A stretch of 64,000 nucleotides of DNA from Anseranas semipalmata (Eukaryota > Chordata > Aves > Anseriformes > Anseranatidae). The stretch lies in NCBI GenBank assembly GCA_013399115.1, contig VXAA01003989.1, forward strand, positions 192,284 to 256,283. The letters are read 5' to 3'. Position numbers and translations under genes: made by a program. Every line of letters starts with the position of its first letter. Within the stretch, counting starts at the first letter, position 1. This document shows positions 1 through 11,340 of the stretch, in pieces. A model generated the notes under the pieces. The model did no database searches and had not been told where the DNA came from. It saw nothing but the letters and a program-made list of their open reading frames with translations.

Positions 1-310
1 TAAGTTTGGCTATGTTAAGCTGCAGAAGCAAAAAACAAGGCAAATCAGGTTAGTGTTGCATACAGATTTATCCCTCTGGAATATCCTGTGTGTCTAGCTT
101 TGACACAATACTGGTGCTAACAACTAGAATTTAGGACAACAAGTGGGAGCAATAATCATAAAAAGGTGTGAAGGTTTTGTGTTGTGTTTTTTTGGGGGTG
201 GTGGTGGGGTGGTAGTGGTGCTGAGACCAGCTGTGAACTGAAAGTCATTTTTTTTTATGTCTACTCTATAGTTCCATCCTATTTTGCTATTGTAATGAAT
301 TCTTATAATA
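1..310. other. Non-coding flank with G-rich run
   Basis: No gene is recognisable. The only structured element is a G-rich stretch at about 194-220 made of GGGGG, GG and GGGG runs separated by single T or A bases. It could form a two-tier G-quadruplex at most. The remainder is ordinary AT-rich unique sequence leading into the CR1 3' end. Confidence 0.6.
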
Positions 311-748
311 TCACAGAATCACAGAATGTTAGGCATTGGAAGGGACCTTGAGAGATCATCTAGTCCAATCCCCCTGCTGGAGCAGGAGCACCTAGATCAG
401 GTCACACAGGAACACGTCCAGGAGGGTTTGGAATGTCTCCAGAGAAGGAGACTCCACAACCTCTCTGGGCAGCCTGTTCCAGTGCTCCATCACCCTCACT
501 GTGAAGATGTTTCTTCTCATATTTAAGTGGAACCTCCTATGTTCCAGCTTGTACCCATTGCCCCTTGTTTTATCGTTGGATGTCAAGGAGAAGAGCCTGG
601 CTCCATCCTCCTGACACTCCCCCTTTACATATTTATAAACATTGATGAGGTCACCCCTCAGCCTCCTCTTCTCCAAGCTAAAGAGACCCAGCTCCCTCAG
701 CCTTTCCTCGTAAGGGAGATGCTCCACTCCCTTAATCACCTTTGTGGC
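311..748 (-). repeat. CR1 LINE, 3' end (copy 1)
   Basis: Read on the minus strand this is the 3' end of a 5'-truncated chicken-repeat-1 (CR1) non-LTR retrotransposon. The left border carries the terminal repeat of the family, seen on the plus strand as CACAGAATCACAGAATG. It is followed by the usual 'GGAAGGGACCTTGAGAGATCATC' type segment and the block that encodes the C-terminal end of ORF2. The right side is cut off by the assembly gap, so the true 5' limit is unknown. It belongs with the 34.4 kb copy (both have a 'TATTTATAAACATTGATGAGGTC'-like block) and probably the shorter 14.6 kb copy, rather than with the copy on the other side of the gap. No target-site duplication is expected, since CR1 usually makes none. 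Confidence 0.95.
392..739 (-). pseudogene. CR1 ORF2 C-terminal remnant (copy 1)
   Basis: A 115-codon open frame on the minus strand matches the C-terminal tail of CR1 ORF2, the protein with endonuclease and reverse-transcriptase domains. The recognisable landmarks are a [20 protein letters not shown] block near residue 11, [13 protein letters not shown] near residue 58 and an [18 protein letters not shown] block near residue 85. None of the endonuclease or polymerase core is present, so it cannot encode an active enzyme. The start methionine is only the first ATG of the fragment and has no biological meaning. It is an open relic of a truncated insertion, not a host gene. Confidence 0.85.
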
Positions 749-1332
749 NNNNNNNNNNNNNNNNNNNNNNNNNNNNNNNNNNNNNNNNNNNNNNNNNNNN
801 NNNNNNNNNNNNNNNNNNNNNNNNNNNNNNNNNNNNNNNNNNNNNNNNNNNNNNNNNNNNNNNNNNNNNNNNNNNNNNNNNNNNNNNNNNNNNNNNNNNN
901 NNNNNNNNNNNNNNNNNNNNNNNNNNNNNNNNNNNNNNNNNNNNNNNNNNNNNNNNNNNNNNNNNNNNNNNNNNNNNNNNNNNNNNNNNNNNNNNNNNNN
1001 NNNNNNNNNNNNNNNNNNNNNNNNNNNNNNNNNNNNNNNNNNNNNNNNNNNNNNNNNNNNNNNNNNNNNNNNNNNNNNNNNNNNNNNNNNNNNNNNNNNN
1101 NNNNNNNNNNNNNNNNNNNNNNNNNNNNNNNNNNNNNNNNNNNNNNNNNNNNNNNNNNNNNNNNNNNNNNNNNNNNNNNNNNNNNNNNNNNNNNNNNNNN
1201 NNNNNNNNNNNNNNNNNNNNNNNNNNNNNNNNNNNNNNNNNNNNNNNNNNNNNNNNNNNNNNNNNNNNNNNNNNNNNNNNNNNNNNNNNNNNNNNNNNNN
1301 NNNNNNNNNNNNNNNNNNNNNNNNNNNNNNNN
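749..1332. other. Assembly gap, 584 N
   Basis: 584 undetermined bases lie between two CR1 copies in the same orientation. Both flanks cover an overlapping part of the CR1 consensus: the left flank stops at the 'CTTTGTGGC' point, while the right flank begins nearer the 3' end. The gap must therefore hold the missing 3' end of the right copy (about 200 bp by comparison with copy 1) plus any 5' extension of the left copy. Confidence 0.99.
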
Positions 1333-1640
1333 TTCCTCGTCACATCTAATCTAAATATATTCTTTTTTAGTTTAAAACCATTGTCTCTTGTCCTATCATT
1401 ATCTATGCGAGTAAAGAGTCCTCTATCCTTTTTATAAGCCCCCTTTAGATACTGAAAGGCCACTATAAGGTCTCCCTGGCACCTTCTCTTCTCCAGGCTG
1501 AACATCCCCAACTCTCTCAGCCTTTCTTCATAGGAGAGGTGCTCCAGCCCTCTGATTGTCTTTGTGGCCCTCCTCTGGACCCTCTCTGACAGGTCCATGT
1601 CTTTCTTGTGCTGGGGGCCCCAGACCTGGACACTGTCCTG
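1333..1640 (-). repeat. CR1 LINE fragment (copy 2)
   Basis: This is the second CR1 copy on the minus strand, missing its 3' terminus in the gap. On the minus strand it encodes the ORF2 C-terminal segment, with [20 protein letters not shown] and [13 protein letters not shown] recognisable from about 1598 downward. The 'AAGCCCCCTTTAGATACTGAAAGGCC' type block matches the complement of the 37.7 kb copy, so these two belong to one CR1 subfamily, different from copy 1. It ends at about 1640, where similarity to the 'CAGACCTGGACACTGTCCTG' segment stops. Confidence 0.93.
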
Positions 1641-3706
1641 TTTTCTAAATCATGAAGATGCTAAATGAAGCTGGTGTTGCATCTTATTGTTTCCATTGTG
1701 TTGTAAAGAAGTCTAAAATTCCAAGATGTCGTATCTTTTGGGGAGCATTCTTGTGTATGTGTACTTCTGATCTCAGTGAGGTTTTTGTCAGCTTTTTCAT
1801 AGCTGATGTTGGTTACTGCATTGAACTTGCCCTTTACCATGTATTAATTGTGGTATTCTTTTAAAAAAGGAGATTGTCTGTGTATGTGCACGTAAATAAA
1901 ATATATTTGAAGTTCACGTTATCTGTGCTTCAGTTTAATGTGTTGTTACATTTTTCATATTGTTACTAAGGTTTGAAGCTAGCTGCTGGCACATACCCAC
2001 AAGTTCCCTCCCAGCTGGGTTCCAGCATTGTTTGCTCCAAAGTATTGATAAAATCTTAACACTTCCAGGGCTGCCTTTATCTTCTGTGTTGACAGCCTCC
2101 ACCCTCAGCTAATACCTTTCAAGTACAATGTTCTCTGGGCTTGACATGTAGTGCTTCACTGATCCCGGTGAACCTGAAGCATCCAGACCCTGCTTTCAGA
2201 ACAGATATATTGCGAGTGACAGGCTGTCTATAAATATATATGTTGTTCCTTTTAAAATCTGCTTGGGACAGGTTCCGTGCCTTGGTGCCAGTACCTCTGT
2301 AAAAAATAATTACAATTCAGAGTTGAATTAGAAGCTGTTGCTGACCAATAGATGGAGAACATGAGTTTTGAGATTGCTTCGTATCTCTGCCACTAAATTT
2401 TGAACCTTTTATTTTTACCATAATGTTTGGAAAATGCTTTAAAGGATAGCAAAGACTGTCAAAATAACTTGTAGTCTTTCTAGTAAACTGAAGTGAGTGC
2501 TGCAGTAATTCACAGCAGGCATAGTAATTTATTTGATGGGTGTTTAACCTTCATATACATCCAGTAGAACTATTATCTGACTCTTTTAAAAAACAAACAA
2601 ACAAAAAAAACCCTTCAGCCTCCTTATATGAGGGCCACAGAATTAACAAGTGTTTTTAATTTTTTTTTTGGTTAGGTTGTCAAATGCTGTGTTGAAAATG
2701 CAACAGCAGCCCAGTTTGTGGTATAGATGGTTCCCAAGGTAGCTGCTTTGGGAGTAGCTGCCAGCCACCTTTGCACTGAGTTGTTTTCATTCCCCATTGG
2801 TTTCAGGTGTTGACCTTCTTGCCGTCCTGGTTGTGGCTAAATCTGTTTTTAGAGCTTAAGCTAAGCCTAGTGGTTTGGGTGTTCCTTTGGTTCCCTGTCT
2901 TGGTTCACAGCATCCCTGGTCTGTTGCGTGTGTGGTGTAGCAAGACCCGGATGAAGGCCCGTTTGGGTGCAGCGCCGCAGGAGCCCTCCTGCCTGGTGCG
3001 TTTGGCTCATGGGTGCGGCAGTGCCTGCACCGCTCCGAGCGCTGAAGAGCACCTCTGGCAGCAGAAGCACATCGCAGCGGCTTGTGCTCCTTCTTGGCAG
3101 TGCTGGCCTGACAAGAATAAGCGATCGTTTTTTGGCCGTTTGTTAATATAAGAGTGAATGGCTATCAGACTTTCTGACTGAAAGTATCAGGAAGCAGATC
3201 TGTTGGGTAATAATGTGCCTTTTTCCCCTCCTAGAAGTAATTTTTTAGTGAGCAACTGTTCTTTTGTTCTGTCTGAAGCTGGCGTCTATTATTCATTAAG
3301 GCTAGATTGGTTTTATTAAAGATAATTCTCTTCAGATAACGTAGAAAAAATACTCATTTATTAGGTGCAAGTTCTTCATGTTCCTGGGGCACTGGTCATG
3401 AACAATGACTCTGATATTGCAGGTTTTCTCTTTGTGTCATGCTAAACGGGTTTTTTTGTTTGTTTTGTTTTTTTAACCTAAAGCCCCTCCATCATAAAAA
3501 AATGTCTTTTGTCCTTCCACCTCCCAGATGTTGGGAAACATTCAGAAAGTTAAATGAAGGCAGCATGAGGTGGTTAGCCAGCTTGAGAGGTCCAGGTTTA
3601 TTTCTCAGGTCCTTGTAGCAGATCTTTAGTTCAGGCTCAAACTATCCTTTTAAACTAATGAGTGTTGGGAACACTTCTCTTGTAAGCAAAACTGATAGAG
3701 TGGGGG
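1641..3706. other. Unique non-coding sequence
   Basis: No gene or repeat family is recognised. Between about 2940 and 3130 there is a short GC- and CpG-rich peak (about 14 CpG in 190 bp) in otherwise AT-rich DNA. A 114-codon plus-strand frame (2807-3151) crosses it but has no recognisable domain or convincing splice context. T-rich tracts occur at 2659-2669 and 3450-3475. Confidence 0.55.
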
Positions 3707-3836
3707 TTATTTATATATATAATATTTATATATATTTAAATATTATTATATTTAAATATTTATATTTATATAAATATAATATATTCTATATAATAATATA
3801 TAATTANTATACGTGTATATATATAAAAAATATATT
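3707..3836. repeat. AT-rich (TA/TTTAAA) low-complexity tract
   Basis: About 130 bp composed almost only of A and T, with irregular TATATA and ATATTTAAATATT units. Many partial palindromes could extrude hairpins. It contains a single undetermined base at 3807, which probably reflects length uncertainty of the tract in the assembly. Confidence 0.95.
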
Positions 3837-6800
3837 GCTCTGCCCTGTAGTGGAATTCAGTCAGGCTTCTGATAGCAGTAACTCCTGACAACAGCATGGA
3901 AAGTAAGGAAAGCTTCATATTAGAATTATCTGCTTTGGGAGTCAAAAATACCCTGAAGGTCAAGACTTTGTACATCTGTGGGAGATCTCAAGAGTATGTT
4001 GAAGCCACAGCATAAGATAATGTAATTAAAAGCTGACTCCTAATGTAGTATTTATGACACATTCTGTATGAACTCATGTATTTCCTGATACTTGTTTAAC
4101 TGTGCAAGCATGACATCCTGCAACGCTACTTTTTTTTTTCCAATGAAGATCTCAGTCATTTTTAATTGGAAGTAAAAATAAATTTCAGTGTTGGGAACAA
4201 TTTTCTCATCATCATCTTTTCCATGCATTATGCTCAGTAAATGAAGCCAGGGACGCTACCTAGTCCTGCCTCATTAAGAGATTGATTCAGAGAAGTACTA
4301 AGTGTCCCTAGCTCTAATTCTCTTCCTGAGAGTTGAAAACACACAATGCCTGCACAACAGATTTGGTGTGTGATACTAGCTCAGTGAAGAGACGTATCCT
4401 GTAAATATAAAACCATAAGTGTTGCATACAATCTGAGGCTTTAGAAATGTTTATAACTTTTTTCCTGAAAATCTTGAGCATTGTAATCAGAGAGCAGTTG
4501 TAGAATAGTGTGTCCTGTACAAATTGAGATGGATACTAGAGCTGATGGGCTTGACCGTAAGTAACATGTTTTGGGTGGTTAAACTGAATTTCTCATAAAT
4601 TTCACATGAAGCCATCCACTAGATGGGCTGTTCCAGAAGCTTTGATCAAATGCCTCAGGGCATCGTGGAAGACGCTTTTATACACTTACTTCCAGCTTTT
4701 TATTCCATAAAAGGTTAATAATTGATGACTTTAAATTTACAGTGGGGAAAAAAATCATGATATTCAGAACTGTACAATTAAGATCCTTGGCGAGGACAGA
4801 GCGGGTTAACTTTTCAGGATGATATGGGGAGACAGTCCTTGAGGAATGATGCTGCTGTACTTAATAACTGACCACATTATGTGTGAAAATGACTGAGGAA
4901 AAGTCAGACCTCAATTTGCTCCTTTTTCCTTTTATTGAGGACTTCATTTTAAAGCAAATTGTACCAAGAAGCAGGGTTGGAGGGAGAATAGTGTGGGACA
5001 GGGCAGACAGGCCTCAGTACTTTCCAGCATTTCTCCAGTCTCCAGAATTTTGTATGCTTGAAGTATATTATATAGACAAAAAAAAAAAAAAAGCAGTCTT
5101 TCTGAAACAGCCTCTAGTAATAATAGCTTTGAGAAGCCAAGAAAAAGTGAAACTCAAGAACTAACTGCTAACTAATCTAAGCTATTTGGTCCTTTTAAGT
5201 TAGGACCTTCTTGTTTGAGCAGTTTCTTGAAGAATAGTTCTGTTTTAGACAGGGAAGTTCTGTCTAAAACAGGAGAAAAGATGTGGAGGATATCTTGTGC
5301 TGGCTCATTGTGCTCTGGTATACAATGTACTGTTACATGAGGATTAAATCGAGGGACATCTTTGTAGGTACAGCACAAGAACATGCAGTGAGCTGATTGC
5401 AGAGATAGGGTTCAGTAAGTCTGGCTTTCTTCACTAGTAGGAGCTTTTCAGTAGTTATATATCCCTGTTACCCCTTGGTTTTGTTTTGTTATGCACTTCT
5501 TACATTTTTTTATTAAAAAAAAAAAAAAAAACGGAAATATTTTCTAAAAGAGATTCCCGTTACTACATTCTGGAAAGCGTATGAAAAATATGCTCGTGTC
5601 TTTCCCATAAAAGCAGGATCAATGTTTCTTATAAATCCATCCATTCCTGATCATGTCCAGCATGACATCATAATACTCTGCATATGACGATACAATCCTC
5701 TTCACAGCAGCTTTTTGTGAAAAACATTCACATGATTCAAAGTATTAATCTTTTAGGCCTAATTAATTTGGTGTTAGCAATTACATTTTTATTTATATGG
5801 AACAGAATTTTGAAAGGTGTTAGACGTATATTACTCTAACAGTGGTGGTTGGTCTGTACTGGTTCTTTTTTGTTTGTTTGTTTTAATCGAAACCCATTTT
5901 CATGGCAATTTTTTTTCATTTATTGAACCCCAGCTTTTTAGCTCAAACAGCTTTCTTCAACTGCATATAATCAATTTTCTCAAAATATAAATGGTCACTT
6001 ACACAAAGCTGACTGGCAGCAGGTCATCCTGAAATACTAATGCATACTATCAGAAAGATGTACTGTAAAAGCTATTATCTAAAGAAAATGCAAATACACT
6101 CTTTGAGTTTGGGTTGGGTAGAGTTGTTTGTTGTTGGGTTTGTTATTTCTTTGCCTTCATGTTTTTGTTTGTGTGTGTGTGTTATATGATTTATCTTTTG
6201 GTGGCAGAAAAGCAGTTGGGTTCCATTGAAAATGTCAGAGGAATTGTCCTTTGGGAGCTTGGTCTCTTTATGATTTAACAGAACTATTTGTGCCAGGCAA
6301 GTACTGGGAAGGAGTTTATGTGGCAAGGCTGAGCCCTAGAGATCACTGAAATAGTAGCAGTAAGAAGGGCGAATGAGCTGGAAGTTTTGATGCAAATATG
6401 GAATTTCAAAATGGTGAATTAAAAGAACATAGACATGTACATGGTCCCAAACCTTTAATAAATAAGTAAAAATTCAGGGTGTAGAAAATGGTCCTCCTGT
6501 GTTTTACCTAATTTAGTAAAACAGTATCAAGCCTGCATATGTTTGGCTTGCTCATTTGTTTGCTTTTTCCACACAATGACTCCCAGTTTACAATAATTTA
6601 AGTTTTTTTCTGGGCTTTTGAGGGGATTACTTACCAAATTTAGCTGTAGAGAAACACAACATAATATACTTTTGAAAAGAGAATTGATGCTTGAAATTTC
6701 CTGTAATCTTTCTTAATTAGTTCTTAAGTTGTTGACATAACTAAGAAATTAAGTGTCTCTGATTTTTACTATTTATTTGTTTACTAGATATCATGCATCT

Positions 6801-8641
6801 CTTGCCTGAGACTGAATAATGATAGCTGCTGAATAGAGAAGCAATTTGCAAAGCAATTTCAACGGAAGAGGTGGTGGCACTGTTGTACCTCCCTCGTGTT
6901 ACCTTTGTCTTGTATACTAGTGTTTTGAATGACAAAAAATGGTTTTATTGTACAAAAAAAAGACGATAATAGCTAAAAGGGAAAGTGCTTGGAGGCAGGA
7001 TGAAAGCTATAGACTCAAGTAAATATGTTGCACCAAGTAAAGGAAAAAGTCTGAAAAGACCAAAAAAAAAAAAATTTTGAATTTTGGAGTTCACATCTGA
7101 AGGAATCACGAGCGCTTCCTTCACTGAAGTATGAGGTAATTAAAAAAAGTAAGGATGTTGACAATATACTAGCAAAGGAATAGAGAGCAAACCAGAAGCC
7201 GCTTGTGCCAATGTGAACATTTGTACCACATCTACTTCTCACTACTATACACACTTTTCTAATGCTATAGTTGTCTCATCTTTAAAATGTTACAGCAGCA
7301 ATAAATGTACAGGAAAGGTTGTTAGGTTTTATCAAAGGTATGGAATGTTTTCTGTCTGAGAACAAAAAAAAACTTTTCAGCTTAGAAAAGAAACAGCTGT
7401 GATGGGGGTGGATCAGATACATGCTCTCTTAAATCCTGAGTGTCATAAAGAATGTGAGTAGAGACTTTTGTGTTCACCATTTCACATTAATACTCTGAGT
7501 TAAAGTACACAAATAGGGAGGAAATGGGTAGTTTATAAGAGCAAATGAGTGAACAAACCAAAGAATCTCCTCCTTCAGAGTCCTTAACCTGGTTGTATTG
7601 GCAGCGTAGCCAAGATTGTCTATGGAAAAAAGAAGGTCAGGTTTGAAGGAAGAGGAAATAATTTAATTAGATCAAGAGACACAGTTCTGAAAAACAGAAC
7701 ATTCTGAAGAAAACCGCCTGTGTTGAAAAGCTTATCTTCCCTCTTCACCTCTACTGCTGTATCAACTGCTCAAATAGCCAGGGTGGGGAAATTACCATGG
7801 ATCAAGTAATCACGTAGATTGTTTATAGCATTGTAGCTTAAACAAAATAAAAGCATTTCTTTGAATACAGGTTTTCTTGCCTCTGTACCTGGCTCTTCTA
7901 ATGCCTCCTTGCTCTCAGTGATGGTGTAGGCATTATAGATTGATGTGTTTGTGTCCAAGGCCCAACAGTTTCATTGTTTATTTTTTCCTTTTTTTAATCT
8001 TTGTGGCAGCCATTGTGTCAGTAATGTATTTTAATATAACCTTATTTTTTGCAGACTTAGAAGGTAAAGTCTTTCTTACATTGAACTGGTAAGTTCTTTT
8101 TCCAGATATGTGACCTAGTTACTGATTAAGTTTGCATGTTCTTAGTTGCATAATTGTAAAAGTTTTACAGTTTCATACAGTTTGTACCAGATTCAGATCT
8201 GTATTTATGGCAAACTGTAATCTGGAAAAAGCTCAGAAGCCTTTTGGTTATTTTGAGTGTTTTCTCTGAAAAGAGCCGCAGTCAAGTCTGAAGTCTAGAC
8301 TGTCTCCATTTGATATTGTTTCGTTTTCCGCATAGCGTGACTTCAATACATTTTTAAGTGGTCATTTTAGTTTTAAGTATCTTGGTTGATATTTTCTGGA
8401 ATGTTTTTAGATTAGTTGCTAAACTGGGGAGCCAAAGAGGAGAAGGAACTGGAAAGACAACCTAGTTGACATTTGAAAATACCAAAAGACTATTTTAAAG
8501 GAGAGTTAAAGGAGACCTAGTAGTAGGTGGGGTTGTGTCTGAGTTACCTAGCCTTTGTCCCAGATATAAAAACTCTTACCATATCAAACAGCAGAAGTCT
8601 CTGCATTCTTAATATATGTGAACATCCTGCAGTTAAACGTC
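3837..8641. other. Unique non-coding sequence with homopolymers
   Basis: No gene, RNA gene or transposon is recognised. Simple tracts seen are A15 at 5078-5092, A17 at 5515-5531 and a short (GT)n at about 6169-6182. A perfect short hairpin at 5240-5272 is listed separately. Open frames are short and lack domains. Confidence 0.55.
5240..5272. repeat. Perfect 13-bp inverted repeat, 7-nt loop
   Basis: The arm CTGTTTTAGACAG at 5240-5252 is exactly complementary to CTGTCTAAAACAG at 5260-5272, with GGAAGTT between them. The stem can extend by one wobble and one A-T pair. It is too short for a normal microRNA precursor and has no recognisable transposon ends around it. Confidence 0.9.
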
Positions 8642-8660
8642 TTTTTTTTTTTTTTTTTTC
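8642..8660. repeat. T18 homopolymer
   Basis: Eighteen consecutive T directly precede the first copy of the 119-bp duplication. A long homopolymer at this point is a plausible cause of a contig break. Confidence 0.9.
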
Positions 8661-8894
8661 TGATAAATAAAACTGAACGACTTCATACTTATTTTCATTG
8701 CTGTTCCTGAAACCTTCGATATCTGCCCTGTAATCTTTCAAACAGTCTGGAAATAATAACACTTTCTACTGACANTTTTCTGATAAATAAGACTGAACGA
8801 CTTCATACTTATTTTCATTGCTGTTCCTGAAACCTTCGATATCTGCCCTGTAATCTTTCAAACAGTCTGGAAATAATAACACTTTCTACTGACA
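8656..8894. repeat. 119-bp direct duplication split by one N
   Basis: Copy 1 spans 8656-8774 and copy 2 spans 8776-8894, with the single undetermined base at 8775 exactly between them. I see one difference in 119 positions (A at 8671, G at 8791). Near identity together with an N exactly at the junction indicates two overlapping contig ends placed side by side, rather than a biological tandem duplication. The sequence itself is unique and of no recognised family. Confidence 0.95.
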
Positions 8895-10633
8895 AATCTT
8901 CTTAATGCAGCAGTGATATTTTAAGAACAATTAAAGCAGTCTTGTTTAATGAACTGCTGATTTGAGCAGATAGCCTGCTAGCTTGCCAAAGTATATTCAT
9001 TAAACATGAATGCTGTTCAAAAAAAGGACTGCACATTTCTTGTTTCTCCTTGTTTTGAGTTAAAATCTGACATACTTATTCCCTAAAAGAGAAAATCAAA
9101 CCACTTCAATGCTCAGTATATCCCTAGTATTTTGGTGCCCTGTCAAATTTTGGTTCATTTTTCTATTTTTCTCAGGTTTGTTCTAATGGATCCTGACATT
9201 TTGTTGGCCTTTTAGGCTGTTAACGTTTTCATTTTTTTCTCCTTAATGTTTTCAGCTTTTTGACCTGTAATTGTGTGTGGTTTTCCTTGTTTTGAGTTGT
9301 ACTGTTCTTCTGCCTTACGAGAACAGCTTCTGACTTCTGAAATGTCGTGCCTAAGCATTTCCTTCCTTTAATTGTTGCTTACCTCACTGAGAAGTAAAGA
9401 AAATTTCAACTAGGAAGTTACTCAACCCTTTTGCTCAGTTACAGATCATCATAGTTACCAATATTACTCAGGCTGGAAGATGACACTAGCAGTAATTCTT
9501 AGTTTACAAAATCTTTATGAAGATTGTCTGTCTATATTGAAATACAAGTTAAAAGCAGTTGGCAACAATGTTTTTCTATTTGAAGAAAATGCACAGAATA
9601 TTACATAAGCAATCTTATAGTTTGAGAGAAGAAATTTGTGGATATAAACTTTTTAGCGTAACTTCACTCCTTGTAGCATTGATTTTTTTTTTTTTTTTTT
9701 TCTCAGTTCTGCTCTGCTCGCACATTGAACTCTGCATGTTCTGCATGTGCTTTGGAGCTGGGGCTGCTTGGCTGGCAGTTGTCACTGCAGATAGAGGTGG
9801 AGATCTAGCAGCCATTCAGGAGGGTGTTTCAGGAGAATATAACAAAATGCACTGCATCAGAAGGTCGGAAAAGCAAGGATCAGAACAGGGAGTGCTTGAA
9901 GCACTGTTTGGGCACACAAGCACAATGTTGAGAGCAACTAGTAGGTTATCTAGTAGTGTGAAATCCATCTTTTCAATGTTGTGTGGGCATAATTGCTTAA
10001 AGGGAATTTAGTGTCGTCCATTACTGATTAGAAAGAAGGGCAAACCCCTCCGTGAGATGGGCACTGTCATGCTGGATGTGCACAACTGCCAAGCAGATGT
10101 GCAGTGTACCCAGCATCTGCCTTTTCCTAGGGTACCACATACAGCCTCACCTTGGTGTTTAGTTACAAACCTGTTTTGATCCAATGGCAGCCTTAATATG
10201 CTATTAAGGTGATAGGAGATCAATTATGCTTTTACATGCTCAACATTCAGATGAGCTTCTGCTTCTTGATCTCAGGGTGCAGAGGGCCTGTGATGCTCTT
10301 TAGAGATAACTATCTGGATATGAACGTGTTTTATCTAAGGCCAAAAGGGATTCTAGCAGTGTTGTTAAAGCAATGACTAGATTGGAGAAGGTAGGCTTAT
10401 TTCAGCTGATACTTTCAATTGAGATATGGAACACTTTAGTGTTTTGTTTAGTTTTATTTGTTGTTTGCTTTCATTTCACTGTATCTGGTTCTCACTTGGA
10501 GAGCAGGCTGAGTGGACAGCGAGGCTACAAATCCTTCATGATTGCTGTGGTTTTGAATAAGTATTTAGAGTGTGTCCAGGGTTTGAGTTATGCTAGCAAA
10601 AGTGATCTTAGTTGGAGCTTTCTCTCCTGCCCC

Positions 10634-10755
10634 TACCATTGGTATACTTAATTTCTTTCAGTATTTAGTACACATTCCAGCCTCTCCCTCGTTATACCAT
10701 TGGTATACTTAATTTCTCTCAGTATTTAGTACATATTACAGCCTCTCCCTCATTA
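10634..10755. repeat. Diverged 61-bp tandem duplication
   Basis: Unit 1 at 10634-10694 and unit 2 at 10695-10755 align without gaps, with four mismatches in 61 positions. Both begin TACCATTGGTATACTTAATT. The divergence argues for a genuine, not very recent, duplication, unlike the one at 8.66 kb. Confidence 0.95.
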
Positions 10756-11275
10756 TCTTTTCTCCTCCCACCCCACTCTGTGTGCTCCCTGGGGGCTTCC
10801 TCTTTGCTCTCCTGCACTGCACCCTACCTGGAGACTGCTGGAGGGGTCACAGTGGACACAAACTGAGACTGGGAGTCCTAGCAGTCACCATCACTGTGCT
10901 CAGTTATGAGGCACTTGGGTTCTGGATTTATAGATTCTATTGATTTTTATTTTTTTTTATTTTTTTCAAAAATAAACTTCCAGATGTTATTGCATGGTAC
11001 TTGAAAAAGACAAGAAGCAATCAGAGCACTATATTTAGTTTTAAACATTGGAATTATAAATAGACACAACGGGTGTCTTTAAATGATTGATTAAATATAA
11101 ATAATGGAGCAACTTTGTCTTCATTTTTCTAAAGGAGAAGAAACAAAGTGCACTAATGCTCAACTCAAATTTTAATTTGAAAAGACATTGTCAGTATGAG
11201 AACAACATATTTTACTCTTTATCATGCTACAACTTTATTTCAGGATCAGGATAAATTGGCTAGACTTGACTGGTG

Positions 11276-11340
11276 GTTGGTCTTTAGCTGATGTCCATAT
11301 TATTTATTTATTCTGTTGGTCTTTAGCTGGATGTCCATAA
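11276..11340. repeat. Short direct repeat, period 39-40
   Basis: GTTGGTCTTTAGCTG followed by ATGTCCATA occurs at 11276-11299 and again at 11315-11339 with one inserted G. This is a small local duplication with an AT-rich spacer. Confidence 0.9.

Noticed and set aside
732..1598. Long open frames across the N gap
   Set aside because: They consist mostly of undetermined residues. Only the ends are real, and these are CR1 ORF2 remnants.
3707..3836. AT-rich tract as an origin or satellite
   Set aside because: It is irregular low-complexity DNA about 130 bp long, without a repeat unit of satellite size or any other supporting element.
9559..10011. 150-codon open frame as a protein-coding gene
   Set aside because: It translates straight through T19 into a run of phenylalanines and shows no domain. 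Only the possible acceptor after the T tract was kept as a low-interest finding.
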